Below, piece by piece: positions 44,495 through 53,937 of a stretch of 64,000 nucleotides of DNA. The translations under genes and the position numbers were made by a program. How positions within the stretch are numbered: the first letter of the stretch is position 1; every line of letters starts with the position of its first letter. The stretch is from Bradyrhizobium nanningense (GTDB taxonomy: Bacteria > Pseudomonadota > Alphaproteobacteria > Rhizobiales > Xanthobacteraceae): assembly GCF_004114535.1 (NCBI RefSeq), contig NZ_LBJC01000021.1, positions 16,115 through 80,114 of the forward strand. The letters run 5' to 3'. The notes below the pieces were generated by a model that had not been told where the DNA came from, ran no database searches, and was given only the letters and a program-made list of their open reading frames with translations.

Positions 44495-45478
44495 CTAGGC
44501 CACCAACTCGGCGAACAGATCCGCGTCCACATTGCCACCGGAGAGCACGATGACCACGTTCTTGCCCGCGACGTCGAGGCGGCCCGCGAGCAGTGCGGCG
44601 AGGCCCACTGCGCCGCCCGGCTCGACCACCAGCTTCAGCTCGCGATAGGCGAACGCGACGGCGGCTCCCACTTCAGCATCAGACGCCGTGACGCCGCGCG
44701 CCAAAAGCTTGCTGTTGATCGCAAAGGTCATCTCGCCCGGGATCAGGGCCATCAGCGCGTCGCAGATGGTGCGGCCTGCAGGCGGGTGCGGCTCGCGATG
44801 GCCCGCGCTCAGCGAAATGCCGTGATCGTCGAACGCCTCGGGCTCGGCCACCACGATCTCGGCCAGGAGATAGCGTGCCTTCACCGCGGTCGCGACGCCC
44901 GCGATCAGGCCGCCGCCGGAGGCCGGCGCCACCACGATGTCGGGGCTTAGACCAAGCGTTGCCATGTCTTCCGCGATCTCGCGGCCGGCGGTGCCCTGCC
45001 CTGCGATCACGAAGGGATCGTCGTAAGGTCTGACCAGCGTCGCGCCGCGCTTCTCGGCGATGCCGCGCGAGATCGCCTCGCGGTCGTCCTTGTCACGATC
45101 ATAGAGCACGACCTCGGCGCCGTATGATTTGGTGCGCTCGCGCTTGGACAGCGGCGCATCCGCAGGCATCACGATAGTCGCCTGCATGTCGAGGATTTTT
45201 GCCGCCGCCGCCACGCCTTGGGCGTGGTTGCCGGAGGAGAACGCGACGACGCCACCGGCGCGCTTGTCCTGCGGGATCGAGAACACCTTGTTGAAGGCGC
45301 CGCGGAACTTGAAGGAGCCGGTGCGCTGGAGCATCTCCGGCTTCAGGAACACCTTCGCGCCAACCCGCTCGTTGAGAACCGGAAAGGATAACAGCGGGGT
45401 GCGGATGGCGTAGGGCGCGATCACGCGCGCTGCGGCATCGATGTCGGCCGGGCCGATCGGGAGAAGCTGTTCGGTCAT
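44495..45478 (-). CDS. Threonine/serine dehydratase (PLP fold type II)
   Basis: A 327-residue enzyme from ATG 45478. It deaminates threonine (or serine) to the 2-oxo acid and ammonia. The PLP lysine is Lys57 in GSFKFRGAFNK, the substrate loop is AFSSGNHAQGVAAAAKI, and the phosphate-binding loop is APASGGGLIAG. The C-terminal ACT regulatory domain of biosynthetic IlvA is missing, so it is of the catabolic/short type, and 3-hydroxyaspartate dehydratase or serine racemase activity is possible. A repeat directly follows its stop codon, and it is 62 bases from the glycosyltransferase gene upstream on the same strand. Confidence 0.85.
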   Translation of the reverse strand: MTEQLLPIGPADIDAAARVIAPYAIRTPLLSFPVLNERVGAKVFLKPEMLQRTGSFKFRGAFNKVFSIPQDKRAGGVVAFSSGNHAQGVAAAAKILDMQATIVMPADAPLSKRERTKSYGAEVVLYDRDKDDREAISRGIAEKRGATLVRPYDDPFVIAGQGTAGREIAEDMATLGLSPDIVVAPASGGGLIAGVATAVKARYLLAEIVVAEPEAFDDHGISLSAGHREPHPPAGRTICDALMALIPGEMTFAINSKLLARGVTASDAEVGAAVAFAYRELKLVVEPGGAVGLAALLAGRLDVAGKNVVIVLSGGNVDADLFAELVA

Positions 45479-45540
45479 GACCGACCTTATCGCGGCCATT
45501 GAGCCGCGGGCAAGACACCTCCGCGCGAGGAAATCGTCCT

Positions 45541-46581
45541 TTAGGCGACGAAGCGCGACTGTTCCGTGCCGTCCCGGCCCGGCCCGGCCCCCACCGCCTG
45601 GATACTGTCAACAAAAGCCCTCGCCGAGGCTTCCCAGGTGTAGTTGGCGGCGAATTCGACACAGTCCTGCCGGGAGATATCGAGCGCCGCGAAGCAGGCG
45701 CTGCGCAGATCGTGATCGAGGGCGCCGACCGGGGCGTCGCCGATCACGTTGCGGGGGCCCTTCACCGGAAAGGCCGCGACCGGCAGGCCGCTCGCCAGCG
45801 CCTCCAGCAGGACCAGGCCGAACGTGTCGGTCTTGCTCGGGAATACGAACACATCGGCAGCCGCATAGATCTCCGCCAGCGCCTCGCCGTGCTTCTCGCC
45901 GAGGAAGATCGCATCGGGATAGGCCTCTTCCAGCGAGGCACGCGCTGGACCGTCACCCACGATCACCTTGGTGCCGGGCAGATCGAGATCGAGGAAGGCT
46001 TCGAGATTCTTCTCCACCGCGACGCGGCCGACCGACAGGAACACCGGTGCCGGCAGGCAGAGGTCGATGGCGCGCGGATGGAACACATGGGTGTCGACAC
46101 CGCGCGGCCACAGCACGACATTGTCGAACCCGCGCTCGGTCAGTTCGCGGGCGAGCGCAGGGGTGGCCGCCATCACGGCGCGGCTGGGGGCATGGAAGCG
46201 GCGCAGCGCCCGCCAGATCAGCGAGCCCGGCACCGGCACGCGGGCGCGGACATATTCGGGAAAGCGGGTGTGGAAACTGGTCGTGAACGGCAGCCTGCGC
46301 TGGCGGCAATAGCGGCGGACCATCAAGCCGATCGGCCCCTCCGTCGCAATGTGGATGCTGTCGGGACGTGCCTCCTCGATCAGCTTTGCGATTCTGGCGG
46401 GCCTTGGCATTGCGAGGCGCACATCGCGATAGCTCGGCATCGCGAAGGTGCGGAACGATTGCGGCGTCAGGAACACAAATTCGACGCCGAGCCCCTCGGC
46501 AGCATCAGCGAGCTTGGTCAGCGTCCGAACCACACCATTGACTTGCGGGTGCCAGGCGTCGGTCGCGACCAGGATGCGCAT
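45541..46581 (-). CDS. Glycosyltransferase family 4 (GT-B)
   Basis: A 346-residue enzyme from ATG 46581. N-terminal domain: RILVATDAWHPQVNGVVRTL and FTTSFHTRFPEYV. C-terminal domain: PVFLSVGRVAVEKNLEAFLD for nucleotide-sugar binding and AAADVFVFPSKTDTFGLVLL, which carries the E-x7-E motif of GT4 enzymes. It resembles the glycolipid mannosyl/glucosyl transferases of alphaproteobacteria. The neighbour 13 bases upstream is an LpxH-like phosphoesterase; this pair is common in the group and hints at making a membrane glycolipid on a diacylglycerol or lipid A-like acceptor. The exact sugar is unknown. Confidence 0.85.
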   Translation of the reverse strand: MRILVATDAWHPQVNGVVRTLTKLADAAEGLGVEFVFLTPQSFRTFAMPSYRDVRLAMPRPARIAKLIEEARPDSIHIATEGPIGLMVRRYCRQRRLPFTTSFHTRFPEYVRARVPVPGSLIWRALRRFHAPSRAVMAATPALARELTERGFDNVVLWPRGVDTHVFHPRAIDLCLPAPVFLSVGRVAVEKNLEAFLDLDLPGTKVIVGDGPARASLEEAYPDAIFLGEKHGEALAEIYAAADVFVFPSKTDTFGLVLLEALASGLPVAAFPVKGPRNVIGDAPVGALDHDLRSACFAALDISRQDCVEFAANYTWEASARAFVDSIQAVGAGPGRDGTEQSRFVA

Positions 46582-46594
46582 CAGGCGGCCTCTG

Positions 46595-47407
46595 TTATGC
46601 AGCTCTGGCTGCAACCTGCGGGACGGCTGCCGGCTTCTGCAGATGATCCGCCCAGGTGATGATCTCGAAATGGCCGTCGTCGTGCTCGACGAGCGCGGTG
46701 CAGCTCTCGACCCAGTCGCCGCAATTCATGTAGCGAATGCCGCCCTCGTCGCGAATCACGGCGTAGTGGATGTGGCCGCAGATCACGCCGTCGGCGTCGT
46801 GCCGCCGCGCCTCGGCAGCAAGCGCCTGCTCGAATGCGCCGATATAATTGACCGCGTTCTTGACCTTCTGCTTGGCCCATTGCGACAGCGACCAATAGGG
46901 CACCTTGAACAGGCGGCGGAAGAAGTTGACCAAACGATTCATCTGGATCGCGAAATCGTAGGCCTTGTCGCCGAGATGGGCGAGCCAGCGCGCGTTCTGC
47001 ACCACGAGATCGAAGATGTCGCCGTGGATGACGAGATAGCGCTTACCGTCGACGCCGGTGTGGACGGTATTCTCGACCACGTCGATGCCGCCGAAATGGG
47101 TGCCGTAATAGTTGCGCAGGAACTCGTCGTGATTGCCGGGGATGTAGATGACCTTGGCGCCCTTGCGCGCCTTGCGCAGCAGCTTCTGCACGAGGTCGTT
47201 GTGCGATTGCGGCCAGAGCCAGCTCGATTTCAGCGCCCAGCCATCGACGATGTCGCCGACGAGATAGATCGTGTCGGCGTCATGGTAGCGCAGGAAGTCG
47301 AGCAGAAGATCGGCTTGAGAACCGCGGGCTCCGAGATGAACGTCGGAGATGAACAACGTGCGAAAGCGCCGCTCCGGGCTCTCGTCACTCACATCGTAAC
47401 TTCCCAT
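46595..47407 (-). CDS. LpxH-like metallophosphoesterase (UDP-2,3-diacylglucosamine diphosphatase family)
   Basis: A 270-residue calcineurin-like enzyme with the full metal set: TLFISDVHLGARGSQADLLL, YLVGDIVDGWALKS, VIYIPGNHDEFLRNY, YLVIHGDIFD and VICGHIHYAVIRD. A membrane-associating helical insert (LGDKAYDFAIQMNRLVNFFR) is like that in LpxH. Many alphaproteobacteria use the unrelated LpxI for lipid A, so this paralogue may act on another lipid-linked diphosphate. Its close pairing with a glycosyltransferase (13-base gap) supports a lipid-glycosylation role. Confidence 0.82.
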   Translation of the reverse strand: MGSYDVSDESPERRFRTLFISDVHLGARGSQADLLLDFLRYHDADTIYLVGDIVDGWALKSSWLWPQSHNDLVQKLLRKARKGAKVIYIPGNHDEFLRNYYGTHFGGIDVVENTVHTGVDGKRYLVIHGDIFDLVVQNARWLAHLGDKAYDFAIQMNRLVNFFRRLFKVPYWSLSQWAKQKVKNAVNYIGAFEQALAAEARRHDADGVICGHIHYAVIRDEGGIRYMNCGDWVESCTALVEHDDGHFEIITWADHLQKPAAVPQVAARAA

Positions 47408-47631
47408 GCGCCAGCCTGTAACAATGTCCCGTGACAGGGGGATGACCGATTGGACCCTCGAGGCACGCTCAGATACGAATCACACCTAGCCTCGCCCTTC
47501 CTGCGAATATCAGCCGCATGCGACAATCAGGCGACATGGCGCCGCAGGAGGGCTCTCGCCCCCCAGGAGGGCAGGCCCACGGCGGATGGCGCTTTGCGCC
47601 ACCTGAGCGGCGAGATCGCTAGGGAAGGCCG

Positions 47632-48432
47632 TCAGTAGAACCTGTGAAAATGATGGATCGGGCCGTGGCCGTGTCCGATGCTGAAACGGTCGGCGGCGGC
47701 GATCGCCGCGCTGATCCAGGCCTTGGCGTTGCGCACGGCGCTTGCCAGATCCTCGCCCTTGGCCAGCCCCGCCGCGACCGCCGAGGATAGCGAGCAGCCG
47801 GTGCCATGGGTGTTGCGGGTCGCCACGCGCGGCGCGGTGAGCGCGAGCATGTTGTCGGCATCGACGAGATAGTCGATACTTTCGGCGCCCTCGCCGTGGC
47901 CGCCCTTGATCAGGACCGCACGGCAGCCGACGGTCAGCAGGCGCCGTCCCTGGCTTTCGATCTCCGTCTCGCTCGCCGCGACCGGCTCGTCGAGCAGAGC
48001 CGCGGCCTCCGGCAGATTCGGCGTGATCACCGACGCCAGCGGTATCAGTTTTGTGCGCAGGGCATTGACGGCTTCCGCGGCGAGCAGACGATCCCCTGAC
48101 GTCGCAACCATCACGGGATCGAGCACGACGTGCCGCGGCGACCAGCGCGACAGCGCGGCCGCGATCGCGTCGATGCTGCCGGCCTGGGGCACCATGCCGA
48201 TCTTCACCGCGCCGATCTCGAGATCGGAGAACACCGCATCGATCTGCTCGGTGACGAATTGCGCCGGCACCGCGTGGATGCCGCTGACGCCGCGCGTGTT
48301 CTGCGCGGTCAAGGCCGTGATGACGGACGCGCCGTAGACGCCGAGCGCGGCAAAGGTCTTCAAGTCGGCCTGGATGCCGGCGCCGCCGCTCGAATCGGAA
48401 CCGGCGATGGTGAGTGCGACCGGGGTCGTCAT
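47632..48432 (-). CDS. thiD: Hydroxymethylpyrimidine/phosphomethylpyrimidine kinase
   Basis: A 266-residue ribokinase-fold enzyme from ATG 48432. It phosphorylates HMP and HMP-P in thiamine pyrophosphate synthesis. Signatures are [20 protein letters not shown] at the N-terminus, [29 protein letters not shown] and the anion hole with catalytic Asp region [20 protein letters not shown] (where the Asp of GTGD is replaced by Cys, as in ThiD). No thiE, thiC or TPP riboswitch was seen nearby, so it stands alone. It is divergent from the hybrid kinase gene. Confidence 0.92.
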   Translation of the reverse strand: MTTPVALTIAGSDSSGGAGIQADLKTFAALGVYGASVITALTAQNTRGVSGIHAVPAQFVTEQIDAVFSDLEIGAVKIGMVPQAGSIDAIAAALSRWSPRHVVLDPVMVATSGDRLLAAEAVNALRTKLIPLASVITPNLPEAAALLDEPVAASETEIESQGRRLLTVGCRAVLIKGGHGEGAESIDYLVDADNMLALTAPRVATRNTHGTGCSLSSAVAAGLAKGEDLASAVRNAKAWISAAIAAADRFSIGHGHGPIHHFHRFY

Positions 48433-48738
48433 CGCCGGGCACGTTTGCTGGATACGGACGCCATGGCCTGTCCTAGCGCGGCCGTGGAACACCGGCAAGC
48501 CGCCGGCGGCAGCCGGCCTGATTCGCGCCGTGGCGCCCAGTCCGAATCAGGCGGACACGGCGGGCCCCAGCGCCCGCAACGATACGGGCTTGAAAATGCA
48601 ACCTCGCCGCGCCCTTGATATAGTCGCGAACTGCTTCGCCGATGCGTGAGACGTCAGTGGCGGAACTGCCTGGCGACACCGCTGTCCCGGGCCGCCCCGG
48701 CCCGGGGACCGCCTGGAATGGAATGCTGGGGTGGAACG
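48433..48738. promoter_or_regulatory. Divergent region between thiD and the hybrid kinase gene
   Basis: This 306-base region has no gene. GGGGTGGAACG before ATG 48739 is the kinase ribosome site. The GC-rich stretch around 48480-48720 contains short palindromes such as GCCGCCGGCGGC, and CCGGGCCGCCCCGGCCCGG at 48688-48706, but no recognised operator. Confidence 0.35.
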
Positions 48739-50718
48739 ATGTGGGCCTTCTTCGAACGTCTCCTCGACTCGTCCATGCTTTCGCCGCACGGCATCTGCCT
48801 GTTGTGGGAACCCGAGCTGATCTGGCTTCACGTCGTCTCCGACGCCTGCATCGCTGCCGCTTATTTTTCGATCCCGTTTGCCCTCGCAATTCTGGTCACC
48901 AGGCGGCGCGACCTCAAATTCGGCTGGGTCTACTGGGCCTTCGCGATCTTCATCATGGCCTGCGGCCTGACTCATGTGCTGTCGATCTACACGCTCTGGG
49001 TCCCAGTCTATGGCATCGAGGGCATCGTCAAGGCGGCGACCGCGGTGGCATCGGTGGTCACGGCGGGCGCGCTCTGGCCGCTGCTGCCGAAGATCCTGAC
49101 GATCCCCTCGCCGTTCGAGCTGCGCCAAGTCCAGGCCGCGCTCGAGGAAGAGGAAATCAAGAGCCGCGACGCCACGCTGCTGCTCCAGCAGGTCAGCGAC
49201 GCGCAGCGTGCGATGCGCGAGAGCGTGACGCGCCTCACCGCCATCGTCGAGACCGCAGTCGACGGCGTCATCCTGTTCGATGCGCAGGATCGCGTCCTGC
49301 TGTTCAATCCGGCCTGCGAGCGCCTGTTCGGCTACACTGCGGACGAGGTGATGGGCCGGAACGTCAGGATGCTGATGCCCGAGGCGGGCGCTGTGCCCGA
49401 CAGCCCTGCGAGGCATTTCGCGACTGCCGGCGAGGCCACCGGCCTGCGCAAGGACGGATCGACCTTTCCGATGGACGTGTCGGTCGGCCAGGCGCGGCAG
49501 GATGGCGAATTGATCTTCGTCGGCATCGTCCACGACCTGACCGCGCGCAAGCTGACCGAGCGGCAGCTTCAGCAGGCGCAGAAGATGGAGACGGTCGGCC
49601 AGCTCTCTGGCGGCATCGCTCACGACTTCAACAATCTGTTGACCGTCATCATCGGCAACGCCGAGCATTTGAGCGAGCAGCTCAAGGCGAGGCCCGATCT
49701 GCGGCGCTTCGCCGACGACATCTCGCAGTCGGGCGAGCGCGGCGCCGAGCTGACGCAGCGGCTGCTCGCATTCAGCCGCCGCCAGTTGCTGCAGCCGCAG
49801 ACGATTGACTGCCGGGGCCTGCTCGAGTCCATGTTCAAGCTGCTCAAGCGCACCTTGCGCGAGGACATCGAGATCACGACGGCCTCCGGGCCCGGCACGA
49901 TCCTGGCCTTCGCAGATCGGGCCCAGCTCGAATCCGCCGTGCTGAACCTTGCGCTCAACGCCCAGGATGCCATGCCGGCCGGAGGTCACCTGACCCTGAG
50001 CACGGAGTCGACGACGCTCGACGACGATTATCGCGCCGTGCACCCCGAAGTCGCCTCCGGCAGTTACGCGTTGATCTCGATCACCGACGACGGCGAAGGC
50101 ATGACGCCGGAAGTCGCGCAGCGCGCCTTCGAGCCGTTCTTCACCACCAAGGAAGTCGGCAAAGGCTCGGGTCTCGGCCTCAGCATGGTCTATGGCTTCG
50201 CCAAGCAATCCAATGGCCACGTCTCGATCTACAGCGACACACGCCTTGGGACGACGGTCCGGATCTACCTGCCGCGCGCGGACACCGGACAATCACAGGC
50301 CGACCTTTCCGACGGCGAGGACGCAGCGCCGCGGGGATACGAGACGATCCTGATCGCCGAGGACGATCCGTTCGTTCGCTCCTCCGTCATTCGACGGGTC
50401 GAAGCCCTCGGCTATCGCGTCGTCGCCGCGGTCAACGGCAAGGAGGCCTTGCAGCAGCTGCGCACCGACCCCAGCATCGACATGCTGTTCACCGACATCG
50501 TGATGCCCGGCGGCATGAGCGGCTGGGAGCTCGCCGATCAGGCGCGGCAGATTCGCCCCTCGCTGCCGGTCCTGTTCACCTCGGGCTACGCACTGGAGAC
50601 CCTGGTCGAGCAGGGCCGCGCCCACCCGCAGGCGATCGTGCTGACCAAGCCCTATCGCAAGGCCGAGCTCGCCCAGCGGCTCAGAGACGCATTCGCCGCG
50701 GCGCCCGTGGCGACCTAG
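48739..50718 (+). CDS. Hybrid histidine kinase with ethylene-receptor-like N-terminal domain
   Basis: A 659-residue protein. Residues about 22-120 form three membrane helices with the ethylene-binding pattern: VSDACIAAAYFSIPFALAIL has Asp35 and Tyr42, and FIMACGLTHVLSIYTLW has Cys75 and His79, the Cu(I) ligands of plant ETR1 (CGATHLINLWT). A coiled coil (about 128-165) and a PAS domain (about 163-275, PACERLFGYTADEVMGRNVR) follow. The kinase core has phospho-acceptor His295 (GGIAHDFNNLLTVI), the N box at Asn407 and G boxes TDDGEGM and GKGSGLGLSM. The C-terminal receiver has the acid pocket in IAEDDPFVR, phospho-acceptor Asp586 and Lys637. It is divergent from thiD; no cognate response regulator with an output domain is adjacent. 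Confidence 0.88.
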   Translation: MWAFFERLLDSSMLSPHGICLLWEPELIWLHVVSDACIAAAYFSIPFALAILVTRRRDLKFGWVYWAFAIFIMACGLTHVLSIYTLWVPVYGIEGIVKAATAVASVVTAGALWPLLPKILTIPSPFELRQVQAALEEEEIKSRDATLLLQQVSDAQRAMRESVTRLTAIVETAVDGVILFDAQDRVLLFNPACERLFGYTADEVMGRNVRMLMPEAGAVPDSPARHFATAGEATGLRKDGSTFPMDVSVGQARQDGELIFVGIVHDLTARKLTERQLQQAQKMETVGQLSGGIAHDFNNLLTVIIGNAEHLSEQLKARPDLRRFADDISQSGERGAELTQRLLAFSRRQLLQPQTIDCRGLLESMFKLLKRTLREDIEITTASGPGTILAFADRAQLESAVLNLALNAQDAMPAGGHLTLSTESTTLDDDYRAVHPEVASGSYALISITDDGEGMTPEVAQRAFEPFFTTKEVGKGSGLGLSMVYGFAKQSNGHVSIYSDTRLGTTVRIYLPRADTGQSQADLSDGEDAAPRGYETILIAEDDPFVRSSVIRRVEALGYRVVAAVNGKEALQQLRTDPSIDMLFTDIVMPGGMSGWELADQARQIRPSLPVLFTSGYALETLVEQGRAHPQAIVLTKPYRKAELAQRLRDAFAAAPVAT

Positions 50719-50816
50719 AGTCGCCGGACCCGGCATCTGGCGGCCAGCAAGTCCGCTTGCTAAATCGTGCCGGTTTTGGCCTATTAGCCGCCAGATACGC
50801 TTTCGGAGTGCCCGCA

Positions 50817-51062
50817 ATGGTTCCTTTTTTCGTCCAGATCAAATGCAAGCTCGGCCAGTCCTACACGGTGGCCAATGCGCTTGCCGAAGCCGAGATCGCC
50901 TCCGAGATCTACTCCACGGCCGGCCAATACGACCTCCTCGTGAAGTTCTACGTCGACAAGGACACCGACATCGGCCATTTCGTCAACGAGAAGGTGCAGG
51001 TGCTGCCGGGCATCCAGGACACCCTCACCATCATCACCTTCAAGGCGTTTGGCGCCAGCTAG
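50817..51062 (+). CDS. Stand-alone Lrp/AsnC ligand-binding (RAM) domain protein
   Basis: An 81-residue protein from ATG 50817 with GGAG upstream. It is a complete RAM beta-alpha-beta domain (PFFVQIKCKLGQSYTVANAL, YSTAGQYDLLVKFYVDKDTD, VNEKVQVLPGIQDTLTIITF) without the DNA-binding helix-turn-helix of Lrp. Such proteins bind amino acids and may assemble with full Lrp regulators or act on enzymes. It follows the hybrid kinase by 98 bases on the same strand. Confidence 0.88.
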   Translation: MVPFFVQIKCKLGQSYTVANALAEAEIASEIYSTAGQYDLLVKFYVDKDTDIGHFVNEKVQVLPGIQDTLTIITFKAFGAS

Positions 51063-51069
51063 CCCGCAG

Positions 51070-52008
51070 CTAACCAGCTTCCTTGCCGGCTTCCTTGCGT
51101 TTGGGTCGTGGCGGACCGTCCACCGGCGGCAGCGACTTGAGGTACTCCGCCATCGCCGCAATATCCTCGTCGGACAATTGCGAGGTATTCTTGATCACGC
51201 GCGTCATCGCGCCGCCGATGCTGTCGCCGTCGGGCAATTCGCCGTTCCTGAGGAAATAGGCAATGTCCTTCGTGCTCCACTCGCCGAGGCGCTTCTGGGT
51301 GATGTTGGGCACCCAGCCCTCACCTTCCGGATTGGGCCCGCCGGCAAAGCGCTGGCTCGAGATGATGCCGCCCAGCGCGTTGCGCGGGCTATGGCATTCG
51401 GCGCAATGGCCAAAGCTGTTGACGAGATAGGCGCCGCGATTGAATTGCGGTGACTTGCTGCCGTCGGCAATGAGCGGCTTGTCGTCCAGAAACAGGAATT
51501 TCCAAATGCCGACATTGCGCCGGACATTGAAGGGAAAGCGCATGTCATGGTCGCGCACCTTGCCGGTCACGGGCGGCAGCGTCTTCAAGTAGGCGAAGAG
51601 ATCCAGCACGTCCTCGCGCCTGGCGTGCCGATAGGACGGATAGGGAAAGGCGGGAAAATAATGCTGCCCACCCGGCGACACGCCGTGCATCACTGCGTTG
51701 ACGAAGTCGGCCTCCGTCCATTTGCCGATGCCGTCGTTCGGATCGGGCGAGATGTTCGGCGCGTAGAACGTTCCGAACGGCGACTTGATCGCGACGCCGC
51801 CACCGAGCCTGCTACGATCGGGCTGGTCGGGCGAGGCGTGGCAGGACGCGCAGCCGCCGGCGTTGAACATTGCTTCGCCATTGGCAAGGTTGGCCACATG
51901 GCCCGGCGCGTTGCCGGCGGCCGCCACCACCGGCGCGCTGAACCACCAATAGACGCCCGCGGCAGCGAGCGCCGCGAGCAGCCCTACGAGAATTGTTCGT
52001 TGCAACAT
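51070..52008 (-). CDS. Membrane-anchored diheme cytochrome c
   Basis: A 312-residue protein from ATG 52008. An uncleaved or signal helix (TILVGLLAALAAAGVYWWFS) precedes two class I cytochrome domains. The heme motifs are CASCH (residues about 53-57) and CAECH (about 202-206), and likely axial methionines lie in NAVMHGVSPG and GAMTRVIKN. It is similar to the cytochrome subunit of alcohol/aldehyde dehydrogenases and to gluconate dehydrogenase cytochromes, passing electrons to the respiratory chain. No dehydrogenase subunit is next to it, so its donor is unknown. It is convergent with the RAM gene, 7 bases apart. Confidence 0.85.
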   Translation of the reverse strand: MLQRTILVGLLAALAAAGVYWWFSAPVVAAAGNAPGHVANLANGEAMFNAGGCASCHASPDQPDRSRLGGGVAIKSPFGTFYAPNISPDPNDGIGKWTEADFVNAVMHGVSPGGQHYFPAFPYPSYRHARREDVLDLFAYLKTLPPVTGKVRDHDMRFPFNVRRNVGIWKFLFLDDKPLIADGSKSPQFNRGAYLVNSFGHCAECHSPRNALGGIISSQRFAGGPNPEGEGWVPNITQKRLGEWSTKDIAYFLRNGELPDGDSIGGAMTRVIKNTSQLSDEDIAAMAEYLKSLPPVDGPPRPKRKEAGKEAG

Positions 52009-52163
52009 GCAGATCCATTCACCCGTCGCGGCAAATCTAAGACCGATGTCGTCGCGGCTCCAGCCACGAAGAATTTAGCCCGCTCCGGCCGGAAACGGGA
52101 ATAAACTGAAATTCCGGCTGTTGGAAGTTTGGCAGCCCGAACGGGTTCAGCAGGGAGAACGTC

Positions 52164-52580
52164 ATGAACAAGACCGTCATTGCCGCCTTAGCGCTCGGTG
52201 CCGTTACCTTCGCGGGCCCGGCCAGCGCTGAAAAGCTCAAAGCAACGCTCGACGGCAAGTCCGAGGTGCCGGCAACGAGCAGCAGCGGCACCGGAACCGC
52301 CGATCTGAACTATGATGCCGCCAGCAAGAAGCTGTCCTGGACCGTCACCTATTCCGGGCTCTCCGGACCCGCCACCGCCGCGCATTTCCACGGGCCTGCC
52401 GAGGCCGGCAAGAACGCCGGCGTCGCGGTCGCGATCCCGAATGCGACCGCAAGCCCGGTCAAGGGCGAAGCGACGCTGACGGACGCGCAGGCCGCCGATC
52501 TGCTCGGCGGCAAGCTATACATCAACATCCATACCGCGGCCAATCCGGGCGGCGAGATCCGGGGTCAGGTGACGAAGTAA
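52164..52580 (+). CDS. Exported CHRD-domain protein
   Basis: A 138-residue protein from ATG 52164 with GGGAGAACGTC upstream. A Sec signal peptide (MNKTVIAALALGAVTFAGPA, then SAE) leads to one CHRD domain: KATLDGKSEVPATSSSGTGT, WTVTYSGLSGPATAAHFHGP with the conserved His pair, and LYINIHTAANPGGEIRGQVT. CHRD domains (from chordin) are beta barrels found in bacterial surface and periplasmic proteins; their function in bacteria is unknown. A strong terminator follows. Confidence 0.9.
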   Translation: MNKTVIAALALGAVTFAGPASAEKLKATLDGKSEVPATSSSGTGTADLNYDAASKKLSWTVTYSGLSGPATAAHFHGPAEAGKNAGVAVAIPNATASPVKGEATLTDAQAADLLGGKLYINIHTAANPGGEIRGQVTK

Positions 52581-52604
52581 GCCGCAACGCTGCTTCGTGG
52601 CGCG

Positions 52605-52643
52605 AAGGCCGGGCGCAGGAGGGAGCGCCCGGCCTTTTCGTTT
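52605..52643 (+). terminator. Rho-independent terminator after the CHRD gene
   Basis: AAGGCCGGGCGC (52605-52616) pairs perfectly with GCGCCCGGCCTT (52625-52636) around an 8-base loop, followed by TTCGTTT. It may also serve the convergent PLP-enzyme gene, because the left side is A-rich. Confidence 0.85.
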
Positions 52644-52653
52644 GGTGCCGCGC

Positions 52654-53937
52654 CTAGGCCGCGTTCAGCGCTTGCGCGAGGTCGGCGATCAAATCCGACG
52701 GATTCTCGATACCGATCGACAGCCGGATCGTGGAATCGAGCACGCCGATCTTTTGGCGGATGTCGGCAGGAACGCCGGAATGAGTCATGGTTGCGGGCAG
52801 GCTCGCGAGCGATTCCGTTCCGCCGAGACTCACCGCCAGCTTGAGGATTAGGAGCGCATTGAGAAATTTGACCGCCGCCTCCTTGCCGCCGACGATGTCG
52901 AACGAGAACGTGGAGCCCGCCCCGAGGCACTGCCGCGCGAATACCCGCCCCGAGGGCGAAGCCTCCTCGTGATGACCGAGGTAATGGACCTTGGCCACTT
53001 TGGGGTGATCGCGCAAATAATCCGCCACGAGGCGCGCGTTGCTGTTGGCCTTCTCCATGCGCAGGCTCAGTGTCTCGAGCGAGCGGTTGATCATCCAGCA
53101 GGAATGCGGGTCGAGCTGGGTGCCGATGGCGCCGCGCAGCGCCTTGATGCCTTTCATCATCGCTTTCGAGCCGAGGGCGGCGCCAGCGATCAGGTCGGAG
53201 TGGCCGCCGACATATTTCGTCAGCGAATACAGCGACAGATCCGCGCCGTGCTCGATCGGCCGCTGAAACACCGGGCCGAGCAGCGTATTGTCGCACGCGA
53301 TGATCGGCGTGTGCCCCTGCGCCTTTCCGATGGAATCGGCGATGCGGCGGATCATCGCGATATCGACCAGGCCGTTGGTCGGGTTGGCCGGAGTTTCGAT
53401 CAGGATCATCGAGACGCGGCCTTTGGCCATGGCCTGCTCCGAGGCCTGCTTGACCGCGGCCTCGTCGATCCCGTCGGCGAAGCCGACGGCGCCGATCGAC
53501 AGACGCGCCAGCGTGTTCGTCAGCAGCGTTTCCGTCCCGCCATAGAGCGGCTGGGAGTGCAGAATGACGTCGCCGGGACGGGCGAAAGCCAGGATCGTGG
53601 TCGCAATGGCCGCCATGCCGGACGAGAACAGCGCGCAGCTCTCGGTGCGCTCATAGACCGCGAGCCTGTCCTCGACGATCTCGCTGTTGGGATGATTGAA
53701 GCGAGAATAAACCAGGCCCGCGCCCATGCCTTCCGGTGGCTCGCGCCGGCCGGCGACGTAATCGAAGAAGTCCTGCCCGTCCTCGGCGGTCTTGAACACG
53801 AAGGTGGAGGTCAGGAACACCGGAGGCTTGATGGCGCCTTCCGACAATTGCGGGTCATAGCCATAGGTCAGCATCAGCGTTTCAGGATGCAGCATGTGAT
53901 TGCCGATGTGGGTCTTCGACGGGAACGGTTTTGCCAT
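52654..53937 (-). CDS. Cys/Met-metabolism PLP enzyme (cystathionine gamma-synthase family)
   Basis: A 427-residue enzyme from ATG 53937. The family core is present: [60 protein letters not shown] and the Schiff-base lysine in [20 protein letters not shown]. The C-terminal [20 protein letters not shown] is the substrate-carboxylate loop. Members include cystathionine gamma-synthase, gamma-lyase, O-acetylhomoserine sulfhydrylase and methionine gamma-lyase. The sequence does not decide between them, and no sulfur-pathway neighbour helps. It is slightly longer than average because of a N-terminal insert ([20 protein letters not shown]). Confidence 0.85.
   Translation of the reverse strand: MAKPFPSKTHIGNHMLHPETLMLTYGYDPQLSEGAIKPPVFLTSTFVFKTAEDGQDFFDYVAGRREPPEGMGAGLVYSRFNHPNSEIVEDRLAVYERTESCALFSSGMAAIATTILAFARPGDVILHSQPLYGGTETLLTNTLARLSIGAVGFADGIDEAAVKQASEQAMAKGRVSMILIETPANPTNGLVDIAMIRRIADSIGKAQGHTPIIACDNTLLGPVFQRPIEHGADLSLYSLTKYVGGHSDLIAGAALGSKAMMKGIKALRGAIGTQLDPHSCWMINRSLETLSLRMEKANSNARLVADYLRDHPKVAKVHYLGHHEEASPSGRVFARQCLGAGSTFSFDIVGGKEAAVKFLNALLILKLAVSLGGTESLASLPATMTHSGVPADIRQKIGVLDSTIRLSIGIENPSDLIADLAQALNAA

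Noticed and set aside
48433..48738. Possible TPP riboswitch near thiD
   Set aside because: No CTGAGA...ACC core with the required helices was found upstream of thiD on the minus strand.
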